Source: an uncultured Lachnospiraceae bacterium (GTDB lineage: Bacteria; Bacillota; Clostridia; Lachnospirales; Lachnospiraceae). Taken from it: DNA of 27,646 nt. Below the pieces are notes generated by a model. That model was given only the letters and a program-made list of their open reading frames with translations. It did no database searches and was not told the DNA's origin. The stretch covers positions 1 through 27,646 of the forward strand of contig CAKRIL010000034.1 in the NCBI GenBank assembly GCA_934343915.1, in the 5' to 3' direction. Positions 1-7,251 of this stretch are shown in pieces (position 1 is the first letter of the stretch; each line of letters starts with the position of its first letter). Made by a program: the position numbers and the translations under genes.

Positions 1-1811
1 AGCTTATACGTCAATGACGCGGCAAACTTAATATTATTTTCATCGGACAGCCATATATTTACATAGTAATCTATGGAATCAACCGTGAAGCCGTCCTCAG
101 TCTCCCTGAGATTGAAGCCGCTTGCAAGCTCCTGTCCGAAGCCTGCCGCAACGCTTTTACTCAGTCCGTCCGCGCTGTCCGCAGCTATAACCCTTCCATC
201 GCTGTCCCATACAACACCTTCAAGCGATTCCCTCAGTTCCTTTAAGAACTTATTCTTTCCCGGCTTGCTACAGTCATACACTCTTATATTCTGCTCATAA
301 TCAACCTTTACCTCAAGAATGTAGTTATCATAAGCCCTCGCCGTCACAATATTCCGCGACGGAAGACCGACACACTTAAGTACTCCATCCTGCCTATCCA
401 AAATGAACGTCCTGTACGAATTAGGGTCATCAGTGCTGTACTGACACTTAAGTATTCTCTCCGGCTCGCCGTCGCCGTCAATGTCAACTTCCGCGCTGTA
501 ATCATATATTCCTGCCGGAGCAATGTTCTCATCAAGCCTGACGCTGTCCTTATCCCACACAACCGTCGAATTGCCCTGCCCGTCGTTTACCACCTTCACG
601 CCTGTATATCCATTGATGCCTTCCGAATCGTCAGATATCTTTCCTGATGTAAAACGCAGTGTTTCCGATATCTGCATCATCTTCTCAGGTGTCATCGGAT
701 TCTCAACCTTCTGTGAATCATCCTTTGAATTGGTTCCACAGGCAGCAAGCACGATAACACATACGCCAACCATAACTGCCGTGACAATCCGGCTGAATTT
801 TTTATATTTCAGGGCATTCTTAATCCTGCCTTTTACTGACACTTCACCGAAGCCCGGCTGAAATAAAGCATTGAACCTTCCATGTGAAGCGCAGTTTAAC
901 AGCGCATATGAGTACTTCTTCACGACCTCACATTCACTCATGCCGTCCGTAATGCGTGTCTGCTCGGTAATCATCTTTCCAATCACGGCTTCATCACAGC
1001 TCATCTCCATGTCCCTTCCCATGACATAGAATGCCGCCCACACAAGCGGATTGAACCAGTGGATGCATAAAAGCACGAACGCCAGCGGCTTCACAATATG
1101 ATCATGTCTCTGAATATGATAGTTCTCATGAAGCAGCACATACTCAGAAGCTCCGCTCTCTATAAAGCTCGGCATATATATTCTTGGATGCACGAAGCCG
1201 AACACGAACGGCGAGGTAATTCTGTCCGAATGATATACATTTCTCTCTGACCATATGGCATTGCGAACCTTCCTCGCCATCATGATGTAAGCCGCTATAC
1301 CATACACAAGCATAACTGCCATTCCGACAATCCATACAATCACTGCAAGCTTAAGTATGTTAAAATCCCCTGTAACAGTATGCGTCATCGTACCCGCAGT
1401 ACCGCCTGATACCATGCCAGTCATCGCTCCTGACACTGCACCTGATACCATGTCAGTCGTTGCGCCTGACGCTACTCCCGTTACCATGTTATTTATCGCA
1501 CCTGACGCTGCATCCAATACCATGTCAGTCGTTGCGCCTGCCGCCGCTCCCGTTACTATATCCGTCATTGCATCTGCCGCCGCTCCCGCTCTGCCCGTGA
1601 AGCCTATTCGCGAAAAAATATTGAGATTAAATATGCTGAATATCGAATCAAACGACACCGGACACAGCAGTCTGAAGCCTACAACACTCCACAACAGATA
1701 TGAATATTTCTTCGGAAGCTTCTTTAAAAACAATCGTACAAGCAGGACTACAAGCACCGTGACCCCTGCCGTAAGACTCATATTAAGTACCTGCAAAAAT
1801 ATATTTTCCAA
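1..1811 (-). CDS. BlaR1/MecR1-type M56 zinc metallopeptidase, C-terminus outside window
   Basis: Membrane-bound sensor protease of the BlaR1/MecR1 family, which typically cleaves or inactivates its partner BlaI-type repressor. The reading frame is open from a TTG at 1811 to the window edge (about 600 codons). The TTG is preceded by a purine-rich AAGGGGG at 8-nt spacing; an in-frame ATG 10 codons later (1781) is the alternative start. Visible features are two N-terminal hydrophobic segments, a Gly/Ala/Ser/Thr-rich 12-residue tandem repeat, a third membrane segment, and the zinc motif HENYH (HExxH) within LLHENYHIQRHDH. A further hydrophobic segment ends in a Cys (VIVLAACG). The remaining C-terminal part is an extracytoplasmic region that does not look like the penicillin-binding domain of true BlaR1, so the signal need not be a beta-lactam. 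It lies 35 nt after the BlaI-type gene, as in classical blaI-blaR operons. Confidence 0.85.
   Translation of the reverse strand, partial: MENIFLQVLNMSLTAGVTVLVVLLVRLFLKKLPKKYSYLLWSVVGFRLLCPVSFDSIFSIFNLNIFSRIGFTGRAGAAADAMTDIVTGAAAGATTDMVLDAASGAINNMVTGVASGATTDMVSGAVSGAMTGMVSGGTAGTMTHTVTGDFNILKLAVIVWIVGMAVMLVYGIAAYIMMARKVRNAIWSERNVYHSDRITSPFVFGFVHPRIYMPSFIESGASEYVLLHENYHIQRHDHIVKPLAFVLLCIHWFNPLVWAAFYVMGRDMEMSCDEAVIGKMITEQTRITDGMSECEVVKKYSYALLNCASHGRFNALFQPGFGEVSVKGRIKNALKYKKFSRIVTAVMVGVCVIVLAACGTNSKDDSQKVENPMTPEKMMQISETLRFTSGKISDDSEGINGYTGVKVVNDGQGNSTVVWDKDSVRLDENIAPAGIYDYSAEVDIDGDGEPERILKCQYSTDDPNSYRTFILDRQDGVLKCVGLPSRNIVTARAYDNYILEVKVDYEQNIRVYDCSKPGKNKFLKELRESLEGVVWDSDGRVIAADSADGLSKSVAAGFGQELASGFNLRETEDGFTVDSIDYYVNIWLSDENNIKFAASLTYK
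1369..1584. repeat. Six in-frame 36-bp tandem repeats inside the M56 protease gene
   Basis: Six contiguous imperfect 36-bp units (1369, 1405, 1441, 1477, 1513, 1549) encode 12-residue units of the type TTDMVSGAVSGA on the minus strand. The unit length is a multiple of three, so copy-number change would preserve the frame. The repeat sits between the second and third hydrophobic segments of the protease. Confidence 0.85.
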
Positions 1812-1846
1812 TACGCAATCCCCCTTCTCCTGTCTGTATGCACACG

Positions 1847-2203
1847 CTACTTATGCTCATCAATAAGCTTCTTAAGCTCCTCTGCCTCCTCCTCGCTTAT
1901 CTTCCTGCCGCCGAGGAATGCCACCAGAAACTGCGGAAGTGAGCCGCCGAATGTCTGCTTTACGAAGTGGTCACTGGCATACGCTACGACATCCTCCTTG
2001 TTTACCAGCGATGTAACCACCGTATTCTCATTCTTTGCAAATCCCTTCTCACACAGTTTCTTTAACGTCGTGTATGTGGTCGACTTCTTCCAGCCCAGCC
2101 CGCCTGCGCACAGCTCCACAAGCTTTCCCGAAGCAAGCGGCTCATTATCCCATATCACACACATAAAACGGTAATCGCTCTCACATAATTTAAGACTTTC
2201 CAT
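1847..2203 (-). CDS. BlaI/MecI/CopY-family winged-helix repressor
   Basis: A 118-residue protein with the usual BlaI/MecI layout. The N-terminal winged helix includes the recognition-helix region GWKKSTTYTTLKKLCEKG, and the C-terminal dimerisation tail is rich in Glu/Lys (ISEEEAEELKKLIDEHK). The family represses its own operon until the partner M56 protease cleaves it between these domains. The ATG at 2203 has a good ribosome site (GAGGAG, 5-6 nt upstream). The M56 protease gene follows 35 nt downstream. A strong promoter overlapped by a perfect 13-bp inverted repeat lies immediately upstream, which supports autoregulation. The true target genes beyond this operon cannot be seen. Confidence 0.9.
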   Translation of the reverse strand: MESLKLCESDYRFMCVIWDNEPLASGKLVELCAGGLGWKKSTTYTTLKKLCEKGFAKNENTVVTSLVNKEDVVAYASDHFVKQTFGGSLPQFLVAFLGGRKISEEEAEELKKLIDEHK

Positions 2204-2273
2204 ACTTTTCTCCTCTTTTCTGTATAATGAACCAACCTATATTGACATCACTTGTACCACACTCAATCAAAAA

Positions 2274-2319
2274 TGGTTGGTTGTTACCGACCTCTATTCC
2301 AGTCTATAACAACCAACCA
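2274..2319. promoter_or_regulatory. Putative operator: 13-bp perfect inverted repeat upstream of the BlaI-type gene
   Basis: TGGTTGGTTGTTA at 2274-2286 is repeated exactly in inverted orientation at 2307-2319, with 20 bp between the arms. One arm fills the spacer of the promoter at 2301-2329 and the other lies just downstream of its -10. A partial third copy, AACCAACC, lies at 2230-2237. The arms do not resemble the TACA/TGTA core of classical BlaI operators. Binding by the adjacent repressor is inferred. Confidence 0.65.
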
Positions 2320-2329
2320 CCTTTGTCAA
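2301..2329 (-). promoter_or_regulatory. Sigma-A-type promoter for the BlaI-M56 operon
   Basis: On the minus strand, TTGACA (2324-2329), a 17-bp spacer and TAGACT (2301-2306) precede the BlaI-type start by about 100 nt. The spacer is occupied by one arm of the inverted repeat. Confidence 0.65.
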
Positions 2330-2374
2330 TACATATTTTGCTGCGTCAGGGCATGTCCTCTGATATTTTTATTC

Positions 2375-4495
2375 TTATTCTCCAACTCTGTTCAGTGTCA
2401 CGTCATCCACTGTTCCCCAGCTTCCGCCGTTGCACTTCATTCTCACACCGACAACGATAGTGTCCCCTGTGAGCTTGATATCCGTCACGGTCGGCTCCTT
2501 CCAGTCAGCGTAGCCTGTGAGCTCGAAGCTCTGTGAATATTCCTGTCCGTCAGCAATCGCATACACTTCAAGCACTGATGAGCTCAGCATATCTCCGCCC
2601 TGTGAAAAAGCATAGAGCTGATAGGTTCCCGGTTCAAGTCCGGTTACCTCCTGCTCGATTGAGAAGTCCATCTCGCTTGCCGACCAGAAGTGGAACGCTG
2701 TCTCTCCCGTCTTGGCATCTTTAGCGTTGACCTGATAATCCGTAGGGTTCTCTTTTCCGTTGTAGACCACCTTCCACATGGAAGTGTCGGAATCCTCAAA
2801 GCTTGAATTTACAACGTAATTTATAAGCTTAACCTCAACATTTGCGACAACCGTTCTGTACTCCTCATCCAGCTCCTCATCCTGAAGAATGCCCTCTACC
2901 TGATAGCTTCCTCCGATATTTGTGTCTATCGCTGCGATCTGTTCAGCATCCCATACAACCGGAACCTCCCTGTTGGCTGTCTTGTCATTGTAGACAACCT
3001 GTGCTGTTTCAGGCAGCACCAGCTCAGCTCCCACATTGCAGGATACCTCAACATCAGGAACCTTTTCAACCGCAAGCGGTGCCGTAGCTCCGTACTTTAA
3101 CTCTCTGAATACCTTAAGAGAATCGAGCGGATGTCCCGTGAAGTCGAACATTGCCTGATTATCCCATGAACAGCCGCCATAGTACTTGCCGGCATCCTTC
3201 GGGTCATATGAACCTGAATAACTGCTTGCCCAGCCGCTTCCGTACTTCTCCCACAGTGCCGAATTGTCAGCATCGGCAGGTCCTACAGGAATCCATGTTC
3301 CTTCCCAGTAGAACACACCCATTATATCAGCTTCATCTGCTGCCGCACATATATCACGAATCATGTCTGCCTGTCCCTGAACAGTTGCATCATACCCGTC
3401 CACAAGGTCGCCGTCACCGGATACACTGTTGCCGCTTCCGTCACCATCCTCGGTGGTATAGCAATATGAAGTCTCTGCAATTACAACCTTCTTGCCATAG
3501 GTGTCCTGAACATATTCTGCCATCTCCTGCATATTCTCCATCGAGCCATGCCAGAATGAATAGTAGGACATTGCAAAAATATCATAATCTACACCATACT
3601 TCTCAAGGTCGGCCGTAATCTTCGCAACCTCACCCTGTTTATCAATGTCCGTATAATGAACAGCAACCTGAATGTCTTTTCCTGCTGCCTTTGATACCTC
3701 TCTTACGGCACTGCTTCCCGCCTTCAAAAGCTCAGCAACTGAGGAAGTAAAGCTCTCGCCTGACATTCCCTTGTTAATCTCATTACCAACCTGAACCATA
3801 CATACATCGACACCGGCATTCAGAATATCAGTAAGGCTTGTCACCGTAAAATCATAGAGTGCATCGCTCTTCTGCTCAAGCGTCATTCCCTTCCATGCCT
3901 TCGGCACATACTGCTTAGTCGGGTCAGCCCAGAAATCCGAGTAGTGGAAATCGATACATACCTTCATTCCATACTGTGTCGCACGCTTTCCGAGCTCAAT
4001 AGCGGTTGCCACATCATTGTTGCCGCCGCCGTAGCCGTTGCCGTTCTCATCATACGGGTCATTCCATACACGAAGTCTTATGTAATTCACACCTGCCTCG
4101 GCAAGCGTCTTGAATACATCCTGCTCCTCACCATCGAATCCGTAATACTTTGCTCCACTGTTCTCGACAGCAAGCACTGCCGATGCATCCATTCCTCTTA
4201 TGAAATCATCCGGGATGCCCTCTATCGGCTGTACAAATATGCCCGACTCCTCAGAAGCGGTCGGAAGCTCGAAGGTCATTACATCTATGACCTCAGGATT
4301 AATCTTAATCTCGTCTGCCGTCTTTCTCACGATGACAGGGAACTGTGTCTCTGTCTCCTGTACAGTGCTTGTACTCTCCTGATTGTCAACGGTGTCACTG
4401 CTTCCACTCTTGCTGCAGCCCGCGAGCGCTCCTGCACATAAGCTCATGCAGACTGCCATGACAGCCATTCTTCTGCCAAATGTCTTCCTTTTCAT
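2375..4495 (-). CDS. Arabinogalactan endo-1,4-beta-galactosidase (GH53), cell-surface lipoprotein
   Basis: Extracellular galactanase that would cleave beta-1,4-galactan side chains of pectin. Residues 1-27 are a lipoprotein signal with lipobox LAGC (Cys27). A Ser/Thr/Glu-rich linker precedes the GH53 barrel at about 100-480. It shows YIRLRVWNDPYDENGNGYGGGN, the acid/base Glu239 in VQVGNEI, and the nucleophile Glu341 in VIAETSYCY. Both catalytic residues are present. About 495-560 resembles a bacterial Ig-like (Big_4) module (REVPVVW), and about 565-706 resembles a beta-sandwich carbohydrate-binding module (NSSFEDSDTSMW start), perhaps CBM61-like as in other GH53 enzymes. The ATG at 4495 has a GGAGGG ribosome site. 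It is a single gene with its own promoter; no transporter or GH2/GH42 beta-galactosidase is beside it. No clear terminator follows before the BlaI promoter. Confidence 0.92.
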   Translation of the reverse strand: MKRKTFGRRMAVMAVCMSLCAGALAGCSKSGSSDTVDNQESTSTVQETETQFPVIVRKTADEIKINPEVIDVMTFELPTASEESGIFVQPIEGIPDDFIRGMDASAVLAVENSGAKYYGFDGEEQDVFKTLAEAGVNYIRLRVWNDPYDENGNGYGGGNNDVATAIELGKRATQYGMKVCIDFHYSDFWADPTKQYVPKAWKGMTLEQKSDALYDFTVTSLTDILNAGVDVCMVQVGNEINKGMSGESFTSSVAELLKAGSSAVREVSKAAGKDIQVAVHYTDIDKQGEVAKITADLEKYGVDYDIFAMSYYSFWHGSMENMQEMAEYVQDTYGKKVVIAETSYCYTTEDGDGSGNSVSGDGDLVDGYDATVQGQADMIRDICAAADEADIMGVFYWEGTWIPVGPADADNSALWEKYGSGWASSYSGSYDPKDAGKYYGGCSWDNQAMFDFTGHPLDSLKVFRELKYGATAPLAVEKVPDVEVSCNVGAELVLPETAQVVYNDKTANREVPVVWDAEQIAAIDTNIGGSYQVEGILQDEELDEEYRTVVANVEVKLINYVVNSSFEDSDTSMWKVVYNGKENPTDYQVNAKDAKTGETAFHFWSASEMDFSIEQEVTGLEPGTYQLYAFSQGGDMLSSSVLEVYAIADGQEYSQSFELTGYADWKEPTVTDIKLTGDTIVVGVRMKCNGGSWGTVDDVTLNRVGE

Positions 4496-4536
4496 GCTAA
4501 CCCTCCAAGTTATATTTCGTTTTATCCCTCTAATAA

Positions 4537-4573
4537 ATATAGCGCTTTGTCTGCAAGCAGCCTCGCGCTATAT
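4537..4573. promoter_or_regulatory. Stem-loop in the 5' leader of the galactanase gene
   Basis: ATATAGCGC (4537-4545) and GCGCTATAT (4565-4573) are perfect inverted 9-mers around a 19-nt loop, which itself contains CTGC-AA-GCAG. It lies between the predicted promoter (4604-4632) and the ribosome site. It could be a repressor operator, an mRNA 5' stabiliser, or a weak terminator for the upstream operon. There is no proper U-run, so a terminator is the least likely. Confidence 0.5.
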
Positions 4574-4603
4574 CTATTGATGGAACTATTATTTTATTCT
4601 ATA

Positions 4604-4632
4604 ATTTTAACCTAAAACACTTGAAAGGTCAA
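4604..4632 (-). promoter_or_regulatory. Predicted promoter of the GH53 gene overlapping the upstream stop codon
   Basis: TTGACC (4627-4632), a 17-bp spacer and TAAAAT (4604-4609) on the minus strand. The -35 overlaps the TGA of the preceding membrane-protein gene. The expected start point is near 4597, giving a leader of about 100 nt. Confidence 0.55.
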
Positions 4633-5477
4633 CCTCGTCTGAAGCCCCACAGCGCAATACACAGCAATATTACCTCACATGCTGAATATATTCTGTTGCC
4701 ATGATAGAACACCATCTCATACACCGAGCTTCCCAATATCCCCATATTAAGAAGAACATAACACAATACCTGAACGGCAAGTGTACATGCTGCTGCCGCA
4801 GATATATCTCTTCCCTTCTTGTGCAGTATAAATACGGCGGCGCACAGTGCAGCAATAATCAGAAGAGCTATGCCAAGCACGGGTACGCTTCCGTGCTTTA
4901 CAATATTCGCAGCCATGAAGTACTTGGCATCCATCCTGATTACACCACTATTCAGCATATCGTAATTATCCCTCAGAGACTCGGACGCTCCGAACAGGGA
5001 AGCATTTTTTATTATATTGCGGGCAAGTACGGACATATACTCATCATTAATTCTGCCCGTGACATACCTTCCAAGCACGCCGCACAGCAAAGCAATAATG
5101 AGCATCAGGTATGCCGAAGCACCACATATGAACTTAAGTATATTATTCCTGTCCTTTTTCATCGTAAAAAAGACTGTCAGCATTCCAACCACCGAATACG
5201 TCATAACGACATCATACTGCTTCCTGTAAAGGAAAATGCTCATCGGAACGGCGCATATCCATGTGAACGCTGCTTTTGCTGATAAGCTGCTCATGCAGTC
5301 CAGCACCTTATATATGAAGAGAGGCAGAAATAATAAAGCAAACACACTGTAATCCGCACCGAAATATTCTCTGTTGATGTATGACAGCTTGAATACGAGA
5401 ACGGCACTGAGAAGAACGAATACCACCGCCATGTACACCTTTTCACTTTTCATATAATTCTGTCTGCGAATTATCAT
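4629..5477 (-). CDS. Polytopic membrane protein, third gene of a two-component operon (distant FtsW/RodA-like resemblance)
   Basis: A 282-residue integral membrane protein with about eight hydrophobic segments. I do not recognise it with confidence. The C-terminal half (from SLFGASESLRDNYD onward, then MDAKYFMAANIVKHGSVPVLG and QVLCYVLLNMGILGSSVYEM) follows the order of elements in the C-terminal half of SEDS proteins (FtsW/RodA/SpoVE). The conserved catalytic residues of polymerising SEDS enzymes are not obvious, and the protein is shorter than the usual 370-400 residues. Its ATG overlaps the TGA of the histidine kinase gene (ATGA), so it is translationally coupled. It may be a sensory or output partner of the kinase, by analogy with membrane proteins encoded next to AgrC-type kinases. 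The FtsW resemblance is a weak visual judgement. Confidence 0.6.
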   Translation of the reverse strand: MIIRRQNYMKSEKVYMAVVFVLLSAVLVFKLSYINREYFGADYSVFALLFLPLFIYKVLDCMSSLSAKAAFTWICAVPMSIFLYRKQYDVVMTYSVVGMLTVFFTMKKDRNNILKFICGASAYLMLIIALLCGVLGRYVTGRINDEYMSVLARNIIKNASLFGASESLRDNYDMLNSGVIRMDAKYFMAANIVKHGSVPVLGIALLIIAALCAAVFILHKKGRDISAAAACTLAVQVLCYVLLNMGILGSSVYEMVFYHGNRIYSACEVILLCIALWGFRRG

Positions 5478-6310
5478 ATAGTATCCTCCCCTCCTGTATT
5501 GTTCTTAACCATCTCCAGTGTCACCTTAAGAAGGCTCGGATTCACTATCGTGTACTCAAGCTTTCCGCCGTTTTTCTCCACTATGTCCCGTATATTGCCG
5601 AGACCATAGCCGTGTCCCTCAGGAAATATGTCCGGAATAATTTCGTCAAAGGTCTTTTTATCCGTATATCTGATTGAATTGGCAATCTCCGCGTACAGCC
5701 TTGTATCCGAACAGTTGATGAGAATGCTCACATACGGCTTCCCGCTCTCCCGCGCCGCATTAATCGCATTGTCGATAAGATTGGCAAACAGATAATACAG
5801 ATCAACTTCGTCTATTCCCTCTACGCGCCCGCACACAAAGCATTTTACATCTATGTTCTCCTGCCGGCACTGCTCTATCTTTCTGTTGAGCAGCGTATTA
5901 AGGATAACATTTGATGAATATACGCTGTGTTCAACATACCTTTCGCTGCTTTGCTTTAAAGCATTTATAAGCCTCTCCGACTCCTCATACTTCTTCTGTG
6001 CCAGCATGTCCTGAAGCATCATCACCGCCTTATCAAAGTCGTGGTTTCTCTTTTCCATCTCAAGCTGTCTTGCCTTTATCTGCTCGACATTCTCCTTCTG
6101 ATGCTCCAGCTCCTTTATCCTGACTGCAAGCTCACACCTCTGCGCTGCCATCCCGCTCTCATACTCATCAACGACGAATATGAGTACATTGATTGCGAAC
6201 ATTCCGAGTATTATAAGATTGCAGAAAATATTGTGATTGTAATTACCCAGCAGGTAATATATGAACCAAAATGTAAAAAAGCTTAACAGCACATATACAG
6301 CTCTCTTCAT
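5474..6310 (-). CDS. GHKL (HPK10/AgrC-like) sensor histidine kinase
   Basis: A 278-residue membrane sensor kinase with two hydrophobic segments at about 5-25 and 30-48, then a coiled-coil linker (QRCELAVRIKELEHQKENVE). The phospho-acceptor is His90 in EKRNHDFDKAV, the N box is LFANLIDNAINAA, and the ATP-lid glycines are in EGHGYGLGNIRDIV. Only two membrane passes are visible, fewer than typical AgrC, so peptide sensing may involve the membrane protein encoded just downstream. The frame could begin at a GTG at 6343, but the ATG at 6310 is chosen because AGGAGAGGAAGG lies 7 nt before it. It follows the response regulator gene closely and overlaps the next gene by 4 nt. Confidence 0.87.
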   Translation of the reverse strand: MKRAVYVLLSFFTFWFIYYLLGNYNHNIFCNLIILGMFAINVLIFVVDEYESGMAAQRCELAVRIKELEHQKENVEQIKARQLEMEKRNHDFDKAVMMLQDMLAQKKYEESERLINALKQSSERYVEHSVYSSNVILNTLLNRKIEQCRQENIDVKCFVCGRVEGIDEVDLYYLFANLIDNAINAARESGKPYVSILINCSDTRLYAEIANSIRYTDKKTFDEIIPDIFPEGHGYGLGNIRDIVEKNGGKLEYTIVNPSLLKVTLEMVKNNTGGEDTI

Positions 6311-6344
6311 CCATGCACCTTCCTCTCCTGTCGTTATTGTCACT

Positions 6345-7052
6345 CTATTTTCCCTGCCGCCTGTTGTATTCGGCTATGGCATCTTTGATTTCCTTAATTT
6401 TTATCGGGGTAATATAGACCTCGGAACCGTTCTTCATGGTTACCCGGTCTCCCGACAGCTCCTTTATATGTTCAAGATTAACCAGCGTATTCCTGCTCAC
6501 CCTTATAAAATCGTACCCTGCAAGCTGTTTTTCAAGCTTGCTGAGTGTGTACCTCACCGTGAGCGTGTGCTTATCGGAATAATGTATTATCATCTTATGT
6601 CCGAATATCTCAAGCGACGATATCTGATACAGCTTCAGCTCATAATCCGATGTTCCGCTCCTGATATTCAATATCCTGGTCTTTCCCGCAAAAATACGAT
6701 TGACCTCATTAAGTGCCAGCTCCAAATCCTGCTCCAGATGGCTCTTTCTCACAAAGCCAAGCGGCTGCCCCACAAATGACTCAAACACATAGTGCGAGTA
6801 CGCCGTGGCATATATCACCTTCGGTGAATATCTTTTTAAAAGCAGCTTTCTCACTATATCGAAGCCAAGAACCTCCCCCACCTCTATGTCCATGAACACT
6901 ATATCAATCTCATTGCTCTCATATGCCTCAAAGACCTCTTTCTCGTCCTCGCAGTATATGAATTCGGAATCCATGAATATCGGATTGGCACACAGAATAT
7001 TCTTAAGCTTTATATAGAACTCTTCCTCATCATCGCATATCAAGACAGTCAT
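6345..7052 (-). CDS. LytTR-family response regulator
   Basis: A 235-residue regulator with a receiver domain at 1-120 (acidic pair Asp7-Asp8, phospho-acceptor Asp55 in IVFMDIE, Thr83, Lys103) and a LytTR DNA-binding domain at about 130-235. The latter ends in the typical FIRVSRNTLVNLEHIKEL and IKIKEIKDAI segments. The open frame extends 42 codons further upstream, but the ATG at 7052 is the natural start: the protein then begins MTVLICDDEE, and GGGAGGTG lies 11 nt upstream. The cognate kinase gene follows directly. A pair of 10-bp direct repeats above its promoter suggests autoregulation. The adjacent galactanase could be a target, but the sequence does not prove it. Confidence 0.9.
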   Translation of the reverse strand: MTVLICDDEEEFYIKLKNILCANPIFMDSEFIYCEDEKEVFEAYESNEIDIVFMDIEVGEVLGFDIVRKLLLKRYSPKVIYATAYSHYVFESFVGQPLGFVRKSHLEQDLELALNEVNRIFAGKTRILNIRSGTSDYELKLYQISSLEIFGHKMIIHYSDKHTLTVRYTLSKLEKQLAGYDFIRVSRNTLVNLEHIKELSGDRVTMKNGSEVYITPIKIKEIKDAIAEYNRRQGK

Positions 7053-7110
7053 GCTGTTCTGCTCACCTCCCTGGTTCTGCCCGTGACTTCCATCAGCCTT
7101 CTCTACAATC

Positions 7111-7138
7111 ATGATACTACCTGTACATAAAATGACAA
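7111..7138 (-). promoter_or_regulatory. Predicted promoter of the LytTR-kinase-membrane protein operon
   Basis: TTGTCA (7133-7138), a 16-bp spacer and TATCAT (7111-7116) on the minus strand, about 60 nt before the response regulator start. Only the weakened -35 (TTGTCA) deviates, compatible with activator dependence. Confidence 0.5.
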
Positions 7139-7143
7139 TAGGC

Positions 7144-7173
7144 TTGGCATGAAGTACGGACTTTTGGCATGAA
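7144..7173. repeat. Direct repeat TTGGCATGAA x2, period 20 bp, upstream of the LytTR operon promoter
   Basis: TTGGCATGAA occurs at 7144-7153 and again at 7164-7173. The 20-bp period, about two helical turns, and the position just upstream of the -35 fit paired LytTR binding sites. The sequence itself does not match the best-known AgrA consensus. Confidence 0.5.
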
Positions 7174-7176
7174 TAC

Positions 7177-7226
7177 AAAAAAACAGGTCAATACCATTCA
7201 TGAAAGTGTTGAATGATATTGACCTG
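7177..7226 (-). terminator. Rho-independent terminator after the phosphonate transporter operon
   Basis: On the minus strand the stem is CAGGTCAATA (7217-7226) then CATTCA (7210-7215), paired with TGAATG (7195-7200) and TATTGACCTG (7184-7193), with one mismatch. The stem is followed by seven T residues (7177-7183). It lies 25 nt beyond the stop of the substrate-binding gene and separates that operon from the LytTR operon promoter. Confidence 0.9.
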
Positions 7227-7251
7227 CCGTATATTACTTTAAACTATTATT

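Noticed and set aside
1369..1584. 36-bp repeat period considered as a CRISPR array
   Set aside because: The units are contiguous with no spacers, and they encode an in-frame 12-residue protein repeat.
1357..1866. Plus-strand 169-codon open frame
   Set aside because: It lies antisense to the M56 protease and is kept open by the low-complexity repeat; no ribosome site or plausible domain.
2274..2319. 13-bp inverted repeat as an insertion-element terminus or attachment site
   Set aside because: Its exact overlap with the promoter spacer and position before a repressor gene are better explained as an operator; no transposase is nearby.
2350..2372. Weak hairpin after the galactanase gene as a terminator
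   Set aside because: The short stem has a mismatch and no T-run on the minus strand.
3944..4441. Plus-strand 165-codon open frame
   Set aside because: Antisense shadow of the GH53 gene, whose catalytic motifs are intact on the minus strand.
6311..6343. GTG start extending the sensor kinase by 11 codons
   Set aside because: The purine-rich ribosome site lies inside this extension, at proper distance from ATG 6310.
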